Counted from the stretch's first letter, positions 22,800 through 36,560 are shown. The stretch is DNA of 64,000 nt from Amblyomma americanum (GCF_052857255.1 NC_135505.1:61051149-61115148), one strand, 5' to 3'. The notes: generated by a model from the letters alone, not told the origin. Numbers and translations are program-made.

Positions 22800-23855
22800 C
22801 CGTATTTACGAGCATAATTTGCGCACTTTTTATTCAGAAATTAGGGCTCGAAGAAGGGGATGCGCAAATTATGCGGGGATTTCGCGAGCGCGACTTAAAA
22901 AACTCCACAAGGGTCATAACGCGGAATATAGGTATAGTGTATGTTGCTGCGTATACGTCAGCACCCGGACCCACACCTCACGCTGGCCGCTCCCGAAAAA
23001 AAGCTCACTCTAAATGAAAAGCCCCGCACCCCCCCCCTGCGGGATGGCATGAAGGTACATGCATGAAACTGAATAAGGCGCTAAAACAGCGTCATCGCTT
23101 GCGGCCCAGCCAATTGTTTTCGGTAGTTCCCGGTTCCGTAAGTTTGCTTTCGCAACTTCATCCGGGATAGCAAGCGCGAATCAATAAATCAATTATCACA
23201 CCACACAATTCTTTAACAGTACCGCGCGAGCGTCGACCAAACTGCTTGTCGGCGCCTTATCACGGTGCGGAGCTGCGAAGCCAGTGAGAATAGCCATGTG
23301 CGCACTAGTTTGCCGACACAACAATTGTCGTCTATGGGCAGACTTATGCGCATACGGTTATTCTCACTGGCTTCGCCGCTCCGCGCCGTGATAAGGCGCT
23401 GACAAGCAGTTTGAAACTTGCCGTATAGTTGTGATATCCCATCGCAAGACACGACCGAACAACCAAACACAAGCCGTCAGAGCCACCAAGAAAAGCGTAG
23501 CCGGCAGTCGAGTCACATGCATCAACCAAACAAATAGCAGTGTTGGCTCTTCTATCAGCTGCCGATCCTCCCCAGAAGCGCTGCTGGCCGTTCCTAGTGG
23601 CGATGCCGCTGGTGCTGCCGCGATTGTAACAGCGGCCCCTGACACCACCAAGAACGCCCAGTGCACAAAAGATTCAAAAAGCCTTCCGAACAAACACGCG
23701 GAATAGCCGAATGCTACTGCAGCCATATGGTAGAGCCCGCGTGCATATGATGGTGGTCTAGCGCAGCGCGGTACGTAAAATATGCGAGTAAAAAATGTTT
23801 TTTTGTAAACCCGGGTGATAAGTTAAGGGTGCGCAAATTATGCGCGTAAATACGG
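22800..23855. mobile_element. TIR element with TA target site, 1,056 bp
   Basis: The terminal inverted repeats are 27 bases with one mismatch, starting CCGTATTTACGAGCATAATT at left and, reversed at right, CCGTATTTACGCGCATAATT. Each is flanked by TA (22,798-22,799 and 23,856-23,857), the target duplication of Tc1/mariner/pogo elements. A second inverted repeat lies inside (23,238-23,292 with 23,359-23,413). No transposase is recognisable, so it is non-autonomous. It sits in the last SGPP intron. Confidence 0.8.
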
Positions 23856-23999
23856 TATTCTATCTCGTCCTCTCCCGATTATGGCAGCCTTGTTGAGCAG
23901 TTTGTAAGAGCACGTTCTAGCTGCCTAGTAAAGAGCTGTAATTCTTAGGCATGGTGGAGCATGCACAGTGAATTGAGTGAGGGCTATGTGTCTCATCCT

Positions 24000-24420
24000 T
24001 TTTAATGCGATAGCATTAGACTTCACAGCATGCAATTCCATGTCCTGCGTTAGTCACAAAAGTTGCTGATTGGTCAAGAGGGCTGTGATTGGTCAAGAAG
24101 TTGTGTAACCATGTGACGTTGTCACAATCTGCCCACCGTGCCACTTCACATCATGCGAATTTGCGTTCTGCATTAGTCACAGGAGTTGCCGATTAGTCGA
24201 GAGGGCGATGATGTAGTGTGCCTTGGTGGTCTGGCTGCAGAAGACGATGGCATGCTCCCAGCACGCTTGCCAAGCATGAGCAGATTTGATTGTGTGGCTG
24301 CGCAACCGAATGCTGGCGGCGCACTGTCCTCCTCCCATCTGGCTGTGTGGGTCCTGTCAAAATATATTTGTGGAGATCTGACAATGACTTTCGTCTGAGG
24401 TTATTCTCCACAATCTTCAC
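24000..24420 (+). repeat. Dispersed repeat with palindromic TTAATGCGATAGCATTAG
   Basis: It starts with the palindromic word at about 24,003-24,020 and contains two copies of a unit (GTTGCTGATTGGTCAAGAGG near 24,062 and GTTGCCGATTAGTCGAGAGG near 24,184, each after GTTAGTCACA or ATTAGTCACA). The same word pair occurs near 459-530. There is no coding content. It is intronic; the class is unknown. Confidence 0.5.
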
Positions 24421-24963
24421 ACGGTCAAATGACTATGGTGCGAAAATTCCAAACTAAAAAATAAGGGGAGTGCGCAACGGGGAAAGGGTGAGACATAAAG
24501 GTTGGAACGTATTCTCAGTGGCTCACTCAGCGCATGATTATGTGTGTGCTGATAAAGATACGATGACAGGGGCAACATTGCATATGCAGTGAGGGAACTG
24601 ACACAGATATATAAATAAGTAGAGACAGTGTCGCTTCTAAGCCTATTGCATTCCACTCTTAAGGTGACTTAAGCGCCCTGATAAATTTGTTCTTTTCTTT
24701 TTTCTTATTCCTTGCACTTTGTTTTAACAATGCAGTACCTACTAGCCTGTTAACTCTCTCATGATTTTTTTATTATTGTTATTTCAGTCATTTTGTTATT
24801 GATTACATCTCACTCCACTAAGTAAATCTTATGCAGTTAGGCTGTAATAACTACTAATTTATTGTTTTTGTCATTTTTTCCTTTGTTGTCGCTTTAATCT
24901 GAGCACACAATCACTTCTTTCTCAATGGCCCCATGCGCACATTAGCAAGCTATGATAATTAAA

Positions 24964-25165
24964 GATGGCCTTCCATAGTGGCTTTGGTGTTTGGTGGCTG
25001 TGGGTTCGAGCCCATCCGCAGTGGCCGCATTTTGAATGGAGGTGAGATGCAAAAGGTGCGCATGTGCTGCTTGTCAGCGCACATTATGAGATTTAATCCG
25101 AGATGTCGTCCTAAATTAATCCGGAGCCCACCACTACAGCATCCCTTACAGCCCATGTGTTGCCT
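24964..25165 (+). repeat. Degraded tRNA-derived SINE
   Basis: It has a B-box-like GGGTTCGAGCCC near 25,003, then core-like text in the order of the better copies (TGTGCTGCTTGTCAGCGCAC, TAAATTAATCCGGAGCCC), ending near the GACGTTCAT run. It is strongly diverged and is called from order and B-box only. It lies about 90 bp before the last SGPP exon. Confidence 0.45.
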
Positions 25166-25256
25166 TGGGACGTTCATCCTCACAATTTACAGATAGATCT
25201 TAAGGAGGAAGATAGGTAAGGGTGCAGAGATGAGAGAATGGCTGTTGCACGTGCAG

Positions 25257-25445
25257 ACATACCCCCTGCTGTGCGTGCTCCACGGCTGTGACCCACGGCA
25301 AGAATCGAGCCGGCAGAAGGCCACCATTGAGCTTCCCTACAAGTACATCACATACCTCTCCATGGGGCTCACCATGTCCCTTGGCTCCCCGTGGCTCTTC
25401 CAGCTCCTAGGCATCCAGAGGGACGAGCTGCCCTTACACCTCTAG
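25257..25445 (+). CDS. Sphingosine-1-phosphate phosphatase, last coding exon
   Basis: After acceptor CACGTGCAG, this exon encodes 62 residues and a TAG stop. TYPLLCVLHGCDPRQESSRQ aligns with the PLACKIFNIPCDDIRKARQ region of human SGPP1. KATIELPYKYITYLSMGLTM aligns with its HMEVELPYRYITYGMVGFS region, the family's conserved C-terminal ELPYxYxTY motif; a last hydrophobic stretch and LLGIQ close the protein. Phase 0 joins it to the exon ending at 20,569. The four exons together give 222 complete codons of the membrane-embedded C-terminal half. The 5' exons lie upstream of what I can recognise. Confidence 0.9.
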   Translation, partial: TYPLLCVLHGCDPRQESSRQKATIELPYKYITYLSMGLTMSLGSPWLFQLLGIQRDELPLHL

Positions 25446-26191
25446 AGAAAAGTGCCAGAGGTGTATGCAATGGACGCGACTGTGTGGACGTGCCCCCCGC
25501 GTCTTTGCCTGGGACCTGTTGCTCGCTCACCACTCGCCATTTTGGCACGTCCTGTGTGTCATGTGGTATGGTGTATCACGCAGTGCAGCACTGTATGGTG
25601 GTGCATATTGGATTAATTGCTTCAAGTGGCAAGGACCTCTCCGAAAAAAGCCTAGTAGTCGCAGGGAGCAAAGCTGCTTGCCCTCTTTTTTTAGCCAAAG
25701 CCTGTGCTTTACTTATTCTTCTGCAGGTTTTTTATACCACAGCTATTCCTGTGCATCGAGTGGCGTAAATGGTGGCAATGTTGTCTTTGCCCTGTGGTGC
25801 ATGTAGAGAGGGTGGGTTAAAAGATCTCAGGCCACATGTTCTGCTTTTAAGCCGGGTAGTCGGTGATGGCACCAAGGGGAGGCGAGGGGTGGCGGTCATA
25901 TGCCGGGCCACAGAAATATCTGCCGAGCACTTCGTTCAGACCCTGAAGAGGAGGAATGTAGTCTGTATTGGGCCCCCTCGCTGTGGATCCACTGCATTTT
26001 ATTTATTTTATTTTTATGAAAAGCAACCTGCCTACCCACCATTTACCCCTCTCCCTACTTACTACTCCATGCCACCCGATCACAAATGTTCTGGCGCTGT
26101 CCCTATGCTCGAAATCTCTGGAGGCAGAGGAGGAGTCTCATTCTCACTTTTCTATCTTGGTACTGTCATAGGTACCTTGAGTGTCCAAATA
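25446..26191 (+). other. Probable SGPP 3' UTR
   Basis: No coding potential is seen after the SGPP stop. The first AATAAA on this strand that I find is at 28,693-28,698, beyond the mariner element, so the 3' UTR may be long or use a variant signal. This is inference only. Confidence 0.35.
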
Positions 26192-27475
<1,284 letters not shown>

Positions 27476-30000
27476 TATATGCTCAATAGCAGACCCTGTG
27501 GCCTGGGAACTTTTGACGAACCCTGTACATACTTTGTGTTGGTTCACAGAGCCACCGAATGATGGTGCAAAAGGTTGTTTGCTTTGCATGCTGAGAAAGC
27601 ATCTTTTGTCTTTTCTGCCATCACTGAAGTGCATTTTAATGCTGAAAAATCTGACTGCCGTAGTGACTGGCTTCACTTAAAGCTGCTGTAACAGCGTGGC
27701 TCCCAAGAGTCAAGTCTCTTTCACTGTTGGACCATCTTGACGCTGCCTTCAGCTGGGTTTGTGATGTGTCCATATCTCACAGCCTGTGCTTCCCAGGTTC
27801 TGTCACAGCCAGTTTCCTGCCAAATACAGGCAGCATGCGAAACCTGCCTTATTTAAATGCTGGGTCAGCAATGCCGTCCCTCTTTGTCGTTTGACTATGC
27901 CGTGCCTGTTGTTGTTCAAACCCGCTCTAGGTATTGAGGCTGGGGCCCCAAAGATAGCAGCAGCATTGTAGCAGTATTCAAAATAATGCTGCTATTAGTC
28001 ATGGCATTTAACACAAATATGGAATAGGTCCTGAGCCCCTGGTATGTTTCTTTTTTTTGAGCTGACAAAGTCATCTCCTTATCAGTTAAAGGTATTTGAA
28101 AAATACTATAGCTGACAGTGCTTTGCTTTACAAAGCTATTTTTCTCTGAGTAAAAATATAGTTTGAAAATTGATTACTATTTCTTTTGAAAGATAAATTT
28201 TCTGTGATCTGACCAAGATATTTAGTGCAATACCATTAGTTGCCACAGGGCTTAGGGGGCCAGGAATGAAATTTCCACAATGGCCTATGACAGACCACAA
28301 CAGTACGAGTCTATATGCCTATCTCACCTTTGGTCAGCATAGTGACCCTTGTTATGGCTAGTTCCTATTGCAGTGCTCCATCCAGGAAGATCTTGAAGTT
28401 TTAGACAAATGAGGTGCGCGAACAAAAACCAGAAGTCCGGCGCATGACTAGAAGGAGTGCAAAGTTAGGTGGGTGAAGCATGCATCAAAGTTCTTTGTCT
28501 TTACATGTTGTGAAACTGCAGTTTATAACACAATTGTTGTTCACAAGCAGGAATGAAGCAGCATCCGTGGTGAAACTTGGCCATGTAATAGATCCGCAGT
28601 TGAAGGCTCACTTAACTGAAAGGATGACTATGGTGAGCATGAGTTCAACGCTGCCATTGGTGCCAAAGTGAATGAAACATTTAATGATGGGAAATAAAAT
28701 ATGGCACAGAGCTGCTTATGTATATAGAAAGTTATATTTTTGATTTTGCACTCATGTTTTCCGTGTGGCCGTTCTGTGGATGTCTGCACTTTTTAAGCTG
28801 GTTTTGAGTCCAGGGCACCGTTAAACCTGCACAGATTCTTGCTGCGCTTTTTGTGGCATTTTTATTTCCTCGCGTTGTTGTAGACCACACTTGCAGGTGT
28901 TGTAGTGCAGGACTACTGGTAGTGACGTACGAAAGCTGGTCCACTGCCTGTGATGTCAACTAGCATGGTGTGGCCGAAACTAAGGACTCTATACTTAGTA
29001 TGATGACCTGAATGGGTGATCATCTTGTTGTTTGGGCTGTTATTTAGTGAGATGTGTCGATGTTGCACAATGCTGTGGCTTCTTGCATACCTAAGAGCCA
29101 CTCTTTTTAGCTCACTGCTAGCACTGACTGTTTTATTATTTTTTGTGTGCCTGACGTGTAGTCTGCCATATGGTGGTTGTACTGCGTAATGGTTGGCAGT
29201 GCTGTTTGTAATGGTTATAGCACTAATATAATGCAGACTCAATTGAATGCTTAAAGAATCCTGTAATATTGCTCCGCATATTTGGATTCAGAAAATGAGA
29301 GTTGTACACGGTCAAAGTACTGAGATTTCAGTTCAACCAAGAAGCTTTTTTGGTTGGGTTGGTGGATTATCTAGCATCAGAACAACAAATGATGCAGGGA
29401 TGGGGCGACAGTAGAGGACAAATTTCTCTATTTTGAAAATTAGCAGAAGCACCTTTGTACAAGTGCGCAAGTGCAAATATACATGAAGAGGTACCCATGG
29501 TCGAAGCTCTGATTTCATTTGAATACCCAAAACTGTACAGAACATATCAAGCCCTTTGCTTTGTCTGAAATCATGACTTAGCAACTCTGAGCTCCAAGGA
29601 ATAACGCATTTGTTTTTTGGAGCAGGTGCGTGATTTGTTAAAGCCTTGCATATCAAAGTAAAGTATATTTAAAAGTGGTAAAATTGACATGTATCTTTGC
29701 AATTTTTTTTACAAGACAAAGTTACAGCAAGCAAGGTACCTGGCACATATGGTTGCTTCATCTACTTAGCTGTGTTTTGTCAAATGTAAATCCAGCATGT
29801 TTGAAGACTGAATGTAAAAGTGTTGTATTCCCATTGATTGAAACTGATTGAAACTGTGATTTCTGGAGTCATATGTTTGTATTTACTAGATGCTAGTTAA
29901 GCAAATGTTCATTGTTGGAAACATTTACTGTTAGAAAAAATGTTCACATGAGACAATGTTGTCAGAATTGAAAGCTGGTTCAGTTGCCATACTAGCGAAC
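27476..30000. other. AT-rich intergenic DNA, no gene
   Basis: Low-complexity, AT-rich sequence without recognisable exons, repeats or RNA genes. An AATAAA at 28,693-28,698 is a possible polyadenylation signal for SGPP. Minus-strand open frames at 28,913-29,242 and 29,333-29,656 have no recognisable domain. Confidence 0.45.
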
Positions 30001-30151
30001 AGCATTCTGTGGCTGTGCAGTGGAAGCTGTAAGCCCGAGGAGCTGGCTTCCACTAGTGTTCTGTTTGCATACATGCACGAGCCAAAGACACAGGCCTGTG
30101 AACTAGCAGTGCATGCTTATAGCTTCCACTGCATAGCCACAGAAAGCTGCT
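30001..30151. repeat. Hairpin with about 35-bp arms
   Basis: The left arm 30,001-30,034 (CTGTGGCTGTGCAGTGGAAG core) is the near-complement of 30,115-30,151 (CTTCCACTGCATAGCCACAG core). The spacer is about 80 bases. It is possibly a small foldback element. Confidence 0.7.
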
Positions 30152-30682
30152 CTCAAGTATAGTGCTTAATGTCTCGATAAAACAGTGCAAAAACAGAAAG
30201 CAAAAAATTTGACAAGAAGGGGAAGCAGAGAGAATGAGTGCTGTCTCACACTGAGAACACACTGGTACAATTATGCTAACACAGGGTTCAATGCATTTAT
30301 TTTTGTGATTATGTTTTCTACATTGCTGTGTTGAGGTGCACTGTGATCTGGTATTGGTGATACAGTAATGCCAAAATACAGGTGTGTAATGTGCCAGGGG
30401 AGTTATACACATTATTCTTTCTTTTGCATGCCTGGCTTTACTTTTCAATCAATTCAAGACTAAATGATTTTAAAAATGTAAAACATAATGGAAATGCAGA
30501 GCGGGTTTACTGCTTAGTATGACTGAATATTTCTATTTCTTTGGTAAAAATCGAGTTACAGGTTCTGTGCTTCAGCTGGGCTGGTGGGCAGAAACATTGC
30601 ACATCAAGTGAGATTGGTATTTATAATTTGCAATCTGTTGAAATAATGCAGAACTATAAGCGAGGTCTGTGCATTGTTAAAA
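30152..30682. other. AT-rich intergenic DNA
   Basis: No gene or repeat is recognised. Confidence 0.4.
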
Positions 30683-30768
30683 AATAAACACCCTTAAACC
30701 GTTTTATTTTGTTAATGTAGCACTTAATAAACACCCTTAAACCGTTTCATTTTGTTAATGTAGCACCT
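30683..30768 (+). repeat. 43-bp tandem duplication
   Basis: Two adjacent copies start at 30,683 and 30,726, both reading AATAAACACCCTTAAACCGT onward and ending TGTTAATGTAGCAC. They differ by one base (TTTTATTTT against TTTCATTTT). Each unit brings its own AATAAA. Confidence 0.85.
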
Positions 30769-31007
30769 CATAATCTCTTTATATATCAATGAGCTTGGTA
30801 CCAGAAGGTATGGGCTGAAAATGTTCATCCATTATGCTGTTCCTGTTTTTTTTACTATGTGCTCCTGAAAATTTTGCACTATGTTTTCACAGAATCCTTG
30901 TAAGCACAGGTACATGTTTACCAGGGTTACACTTAGAAAAGTCATGTCTTGCAAACTCTTTAGAAGTATTTCAAGCTCGGACACAAGTTTGTAATATCGA
31001 ATCATAG

Positions 31008-31085
31008 CCGTGGTGGCCGCAAAACTGCCCAAGTGCTGTGCGATGTCAGTGCATGTTAAAGAGCCATAAGTAATCGAAATCGATC
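31008..31085 (+). repeat. SINE fragment
   Basis: It contains AGCCGTGGTGGCCGCAAAAC and GCGATGTCAGTGCATGTTAA, the diverged core of the tRNA-derived SINE. It lacks both ends. Confidence 0.55.
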
Positions 31086-34000
31086 CACAGCTTTCTGCTG
31101 CTGCATCGCTCATATATTTGTGAATTTAAACCTTATTAACTGATCAAAACCAGATTTCAAGCTGAGATAATGCCAGATTTTTGCCCTGTGAATCATGATG
31201 GCTGAGCATATCCACTCTGACGTAGTGAGAGCTCCATTGGTTACATGTTTGTACAGCGTAATTGAGCCAACTGTGGCTGCATTGAAGTCGCACCGAGAAG
31301 TCATTATATTGACTTGCTCTGTAGTCGTACTATGAGACGCCTAGTCATGGAGGCATTATCCATGTATTTAGCATGGAGAGTGCTGCTTCAGCAATGTCGG
31401 TATGTTACCTAACCTTGATGCACTTATAAAGCCACCGGCTTTCAGAGTGGGTCTTTTGTTTTAGTAAATGGAATTGCATGTGGCAGGAATGCAATTACTG
31501 CATGGCAACTGCATTGCCAGTGTTTGTTTGAAACAGAACAAATCATGTTGCAGCCCGGTCTGAAAGATTTTGTGGAAATTACATTCAAACGTTGCGTTAA
31601 TTGAAGCAGCACCAGATGCAGAAATGTACTGTCTGACATTCGTTAGCAGAGTAGAGATTGCACAAACAAGTCTGTACAAAATGCGAGAATGCACTAATGC
31701 AAAATTTGTGCTCTAATTTAATTACATGGCCTTTACCTTCATTGTTGCCAAGATATTAGGAATGTCTGTTTAAGCGCTGTGCAGGGACGCTGAAGGTGGA
31801 CTTTTGGTTGTCACTTAGTTTGGATGGTCAAGAGATCTCGTTTTGAAATAAAAAGGGTTGTGTGCAGGCACAGCCAAAATTTGATTCACTTTTATAGCCT
31901 TTATAGACAGCAGTCTGCACTATGCACAACAGAGGGTGCTATTTGTACAGTTGCCAATTTGCACATTCTGTGGCACTATTGCCAGCACATGAAATGCAGT
32001 GCAAACCGTTCCTTCTAAGCTTGCGTGCACATGTCCAGTGTGTTTTTAACCACTGTGATTATTTGTGCACAGATGCCAGGTGGATATTAAAGCAGTGCAG
32101 AGCTAAGTAGGAAAATGCTCTTTTGGTTGGTTTGCAGCTGTTGAGGCCACGGTATAAATTTCTCATGCTTCTTTGCCCTTCCAGCGGAGAAGTTCTAACT
32201 TGACCATTCTTGAAATTCAAACCTTGATGGATGTTTCTTTTTGAAAATAGGGTCAGCATTTAATCAGAACTTGCAGATGCAGCAAGTGTCATTGTGCAAT
32301 TGCAAGTCGTGAACGCACTGAAACTTCGCTTTTCGAGAGTTAGGAAAATTTCTAAGCAAATATTCCCTAGCACATGGTGAAAGGCAGCTTACAGTCAACG
32401 TCACCCACTACTTAACAGTAGCAGGTGCTGCCAAGCTGTTGGCTGTGAGGGCACCTCGTGCGGAGAGTGAGTGTATAATTTTTTGTACTCCAGGCCACAC
32501 GACGCTGTTGTCAAGAGATACCAAAACTTTGCAATTCATTCTATTCGCACAGTTATGACACTCCTCCCGTAGTCCTTGTCTTCATGTCCCTCCCTGCATG
32601 CATGCTGAGCTTAACCAGAGGCAGACTGCTTCGCTTGTCACGCAGTCAAGTTTTTTACTTGCTGCAGTCTTCAATATATTCATGGCTAGCACATACTTGA
32701 CAGTTTAGTTTTATATCGCTAATAGAGGATGCTTCTATGGCTTCAGAAAGCCACGTGTTAAAGAGCATGCAGTGGTCTGCTGTTACACATGTTAACTTCT
32801 CAGGGATTCATGGAAGACCACCCAGCCAGTCCAGTAGAGTGAACTACTACTTGAGCAAACTTGGGGGCACCATGAGGGAATATTCACTTGAATAAAAATT
32901 CGCTCTATTGAAAATCGCAAGTAATATTTAATATCTTATTTTTGTCAACCAAAGTGAATTTTAAGCATTTAGAGAGTTCATAATGCAATTTGTTTTGCAG
33001 TACTGAAGATTGCATGCATGTTTTATGTACGTGGAAATTTTGGATAGAATTCATTATTTTGGTGGTGAACTTTTTATTTACAATTGCCAGCTTTGTAAAA
33101 TGGACGTGTTTCTATGTATTTTTATGTGCCTTTTTTCATACAAACATTTGCTCAGTGTCAAAGGTTTCAGCTGTCGTAAACACATTAGTGCCTTTTGTAC
33201 TGAAATTCTTGTTGCATTTTCTACCAAAACAAGTTCTTAACATTTTCCCAAAAAAGAGAGGCAGTCATGTGCCAGTACATTAAGCTGCTGCTCTAGTTAG
33301 AAGCCAAACATATAGGCGTACCAGAGGAAAACAGATGTCAAATCCAAAATTTTCACAAGTTCCTGTATCGAATCAGGTATTTGGTCTGTGCTAGTTGGTT
33401 CATTACTATCAGCACATTAATTCAGTGGGAAGGAATGAAGGCACAAAAAAATACACAAGACTGGAGCTATCGTGTCAACATATTAATCCGCTACCTGTAC
33501 TGTGTTGTGTTTTTTCATGTCCTCGTTCCTTCATGCTGGCTTAATCTGCTCACGTATTGTGCTGTGAAGCTTTGCAAGCTAGCAGCTTCAGAATAGCAGA
33601 GTGCAAGATTTAATTCTCAAAAAATTGCTGCATGTCTGACAAAATGATGTATTTTGTTTCAAAAGCAGGACATGTTTGCTGAGCTGACAGTAGCGGCGTA
33701 CTGAAACTTATCAGCTAATACATATTTCGATTCCTTCTACATGGTTCGGGCACAAGATTTAGTGAGTTCACTTAACTGTAAAGTTTGAGCAGCATCTGTT
33801 CAAGTGGTATTTCACTATATTGAACTCTTACCTTAAAGTGGTGTTCTGTTGGAAGAAAGAATTTCACTGCAGCCTCGAGCATGTTTTCTTGGGGCAAAGC
33901 TTTGAATGTCATATTAGGCAGAATAACACGGAGGCTCTCATGCACATTTCTTAGCTTTGGTGCCTTCGAATAAAACCTGCGAGACCATTTCTGAAAACTG

Positions 34001-34297
34001 CGGAGATCCTTGAATACTGATGACCCCACATTTCAGCGCGTTTTTGACAACTCTTTTGCGCCCTTGCATTTAATCAAATCATGCCACAACTAAGCAAAGT
34101 GAGTTGGATGTGATGTCAGTGGTGTGCTACATGTGAGGCCTGCAAACTGCCAAGTGTATTTGCCCTCAGGATTTGTTTGAAACACCTGTGGTGCCTGTGT
34201 TGCATTAATTGCACTCTACTGCCCTCAGGGGTGGCTTGAGTAGCATCCTTCTGGTGACAGCATTTTCGCACTAAGTGCGTTTGGAAAACCTTTATTA
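31086..34297. other. AT-rich intergenic DNA, no gene
   Basis: No exon, RNA gene or known repeat could be supported over this stretch. A minus-strand open frame of 85 codons at 33,772-34,029 has no recognisable domain. Confidence 0.4.
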
Positions 34298-34769
34298 GAG
34301 ACTTTTAGCAGAGCGGGCCAGCGGAGCGGAGCAAACGAGAAGGGATGCCGCTGCGCATGCGCAAAACGCTCAGACGGCCAGCGGGTTTATGGCGCTGCAC
34401 GCTCGCCCGCTCCTCTGGTCATTCAGCAGAGAGTGCCCAGCGAGGTAAGGCTTCGGCTTGACTTGGCCATCGCAGTGCCAAACTTTTTTTTAAAATGACA
34501 TATCTAACAGATCATAAGGATCATTCATATTAAAGAGTATACTAGGAAGACAAATAATGTCCTTATTTTAGTGTAATAAAAGCAAGCATGATTCATATTC
34601 ATTTCAGCGTAACTCTGCTTTTCACCAATAGGTGGGGCAGCACAACGCTCTGCTTTACTGTGCTCATTTTAGACGCTGCGCGAAAACTTTATTCATGCTA
34701 CGTTCCGCTGGCGCTCCGCTAGGGGGCTCTCTGTGGAGTGGAACGTAAATCCGCTTAGCTAAAAGTCTC
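34298..34769. mobile_element. Short TIR element with TA flanks
   Basis: The left end is GAGACTTTTAGC after TA (34,296-34,297). The right end is GCTAAAAGTCTC before TA (34,770-34,771). The region just inside each end is GC-rich and keeps partial complementarity. There is no open frame of note. It is a probable MITE of a TA-targeting superfamily. Confidence 0.65.
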
Positions 34770-35274
34770 TATTGTGTAAATATCAGCATCAACTCTTCAT
34801 GAGACATGTGGGAACACTGTGCCACGTCCTCTCATATTTCTGATGTCTCTCAAAAAATGCACATCCTTTTCAAAGCATGGTCGGGTGAGATCATAACCCC
34901 ATTTTACATGAACACTGCATTCAAGTGTCTTGAAGCTAAGGAGAATTTGCACTTAATTCGCTGAGCATGTTTAAAATGCTGTTGGCAGCAGAAATCCTTT
35001 AAATTCACACCACTTGTCTGCTGTGATCTGTATATGTCTGCTGGCACACTGCCCATGTGAAAGTATTTTTTTCGACATTGAAAATAACTGCTGCATGACT
35101 GGGGTGAAGCAGTTCCGGTAAATACGTGTCGAATTGTATTTGTACTCTGATTTTGGTTGCACAGTTGTGAAATAAAGCTGCATACTTTCATCTGTTTGTA
35201 CGCAAAATACATAGTATATCCACCAGTGTCGGTTTGGAGACCTTGGATCCAAGCCACCTAACTGGTGTATATTT

Positions 35275-36560
35275 AATTATTTATTTTGTAATACTGTCAA
35301 TCCATTTTTGGGATTTTTACAGGAGTGGACAAGAACATATGACACACAGATACAGTTTCACTGACTAAAGTTTGAAGCTTAACGGTGAGATGATAGACAT
35401 GCAACACATGTGACACAGAAGTTAGTTTATTTCTTGAGATGCATGAAAATGCATGCATTGATCCTATAGAAAGAGGTCCCAGAACAATATGCTGTAATGG
35501 GACCTCTTTTAATAAAATGGATCAATTGATGACAATTTTTTGCAATAGCAACCATGAACAGCAATGAGTTAAAGCATATCAGGTAAACATTATGACATAT
35601 TAGGTAAAAGTACATATTGAAAGGTAAAGGCCAGTGATACCACAGATAGTGGAAACGCAACACAATAAGCAAAAAAAACTGATCAGACTAGCAGTTGAAA
35701 ATAAACGCATGAAGCCGGTGTTCAAAAGACGATAGGAGCTATTTCAATATCATAGGGCAATGAATTCCAAAGTTTAATGAATGAAAATACAACTGTATGA
35801 AATCTGAAGCTGGTGCAAACTTTCGGAAGAAACAAATTATTCCAATGTGAAAAGTGTGTAACATTTGAATTCGTGATGTCCTTTAAGAGTATGAATTGCA
35901 GAACATTAGGATCACTGACTACCCTGTATTCAATTTAATGAGATTAATATCCAGTATGTTAAGCTCGATATGAACCAGTTCCCCAGTCCACCCATCAATC
36001 ATAGTTCAGCCAACCGTGGACAAATTTATCAAGTAGGTTAGTGTTCTTTTCTTAGATTTAGTTCAAACAAAACAGAAAAAGAAGGAATCAAGCCATAAAC
36101 AAGAATGGCACTGGCATATGATACATACATTAGAAGAAAGCACAGCAGTAAAAAAAAAAACATCCATTGTGAAATAAATTTATGAACAGAGCTAGCTTGA
36201 TAAATTTGTCCACGGTTGGCTGAACTGTAATTGATGGGTAACTGGTTTCAATCTCAGACTACTTGTGGAAGAAATAAACATCTGAAGGCATTTTTGAACA
36301 AAAGAATTCTTCGAGAGTGAGTGCATGCTTGTGTTGAGTAGTTCCAGAATGGTTAACACGAACAAAGTCTATAGAGGACAACATTAGTTATTAAGAATTA
36401 AATACAAAAATTTGAGACGGTGTAATTTAGCACGTCTGGACAGCACGTGAAAGCCTGCTGACTGTAAAAGTTCTTGGTGTAAGATGCAAGTGTTATCACA
36501 TTTGCCTTTTAGGTTGATTGATAGAGAAGACGTAGTTCTAATGTAAGGGATAGCAGATAA
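35275..36560 (-). pseudogene. CR1-like LINE 3' fragment
   Basis: On the minus strand, the region around 35,730-35,880 translates as a worn CR1-type ORF2 C-terminus (FSFIKLWNSLPYDIEIAP). The 3' UTR at left ends with a phrase whose reverse strand is GGATTGACAGTATTACAAAA, a tail sequence of CR1-like elements. The 5' part (36,000-36,500) is similar in style but too decayed to place. An inverted repeat lies inside (about 35,970-36,036 with 36,190-36,252). Confidence 0.55.

Noticed and set aside
28913..29656. Two minus-strand open frames of about 107 codons
   Set aside because: AT-rich composition without domain similarity; likely chance.
33772..34029. Minus-strand open frame of 85 codons
   Set aside because: No recognisable motif and no transcript signals nearby.
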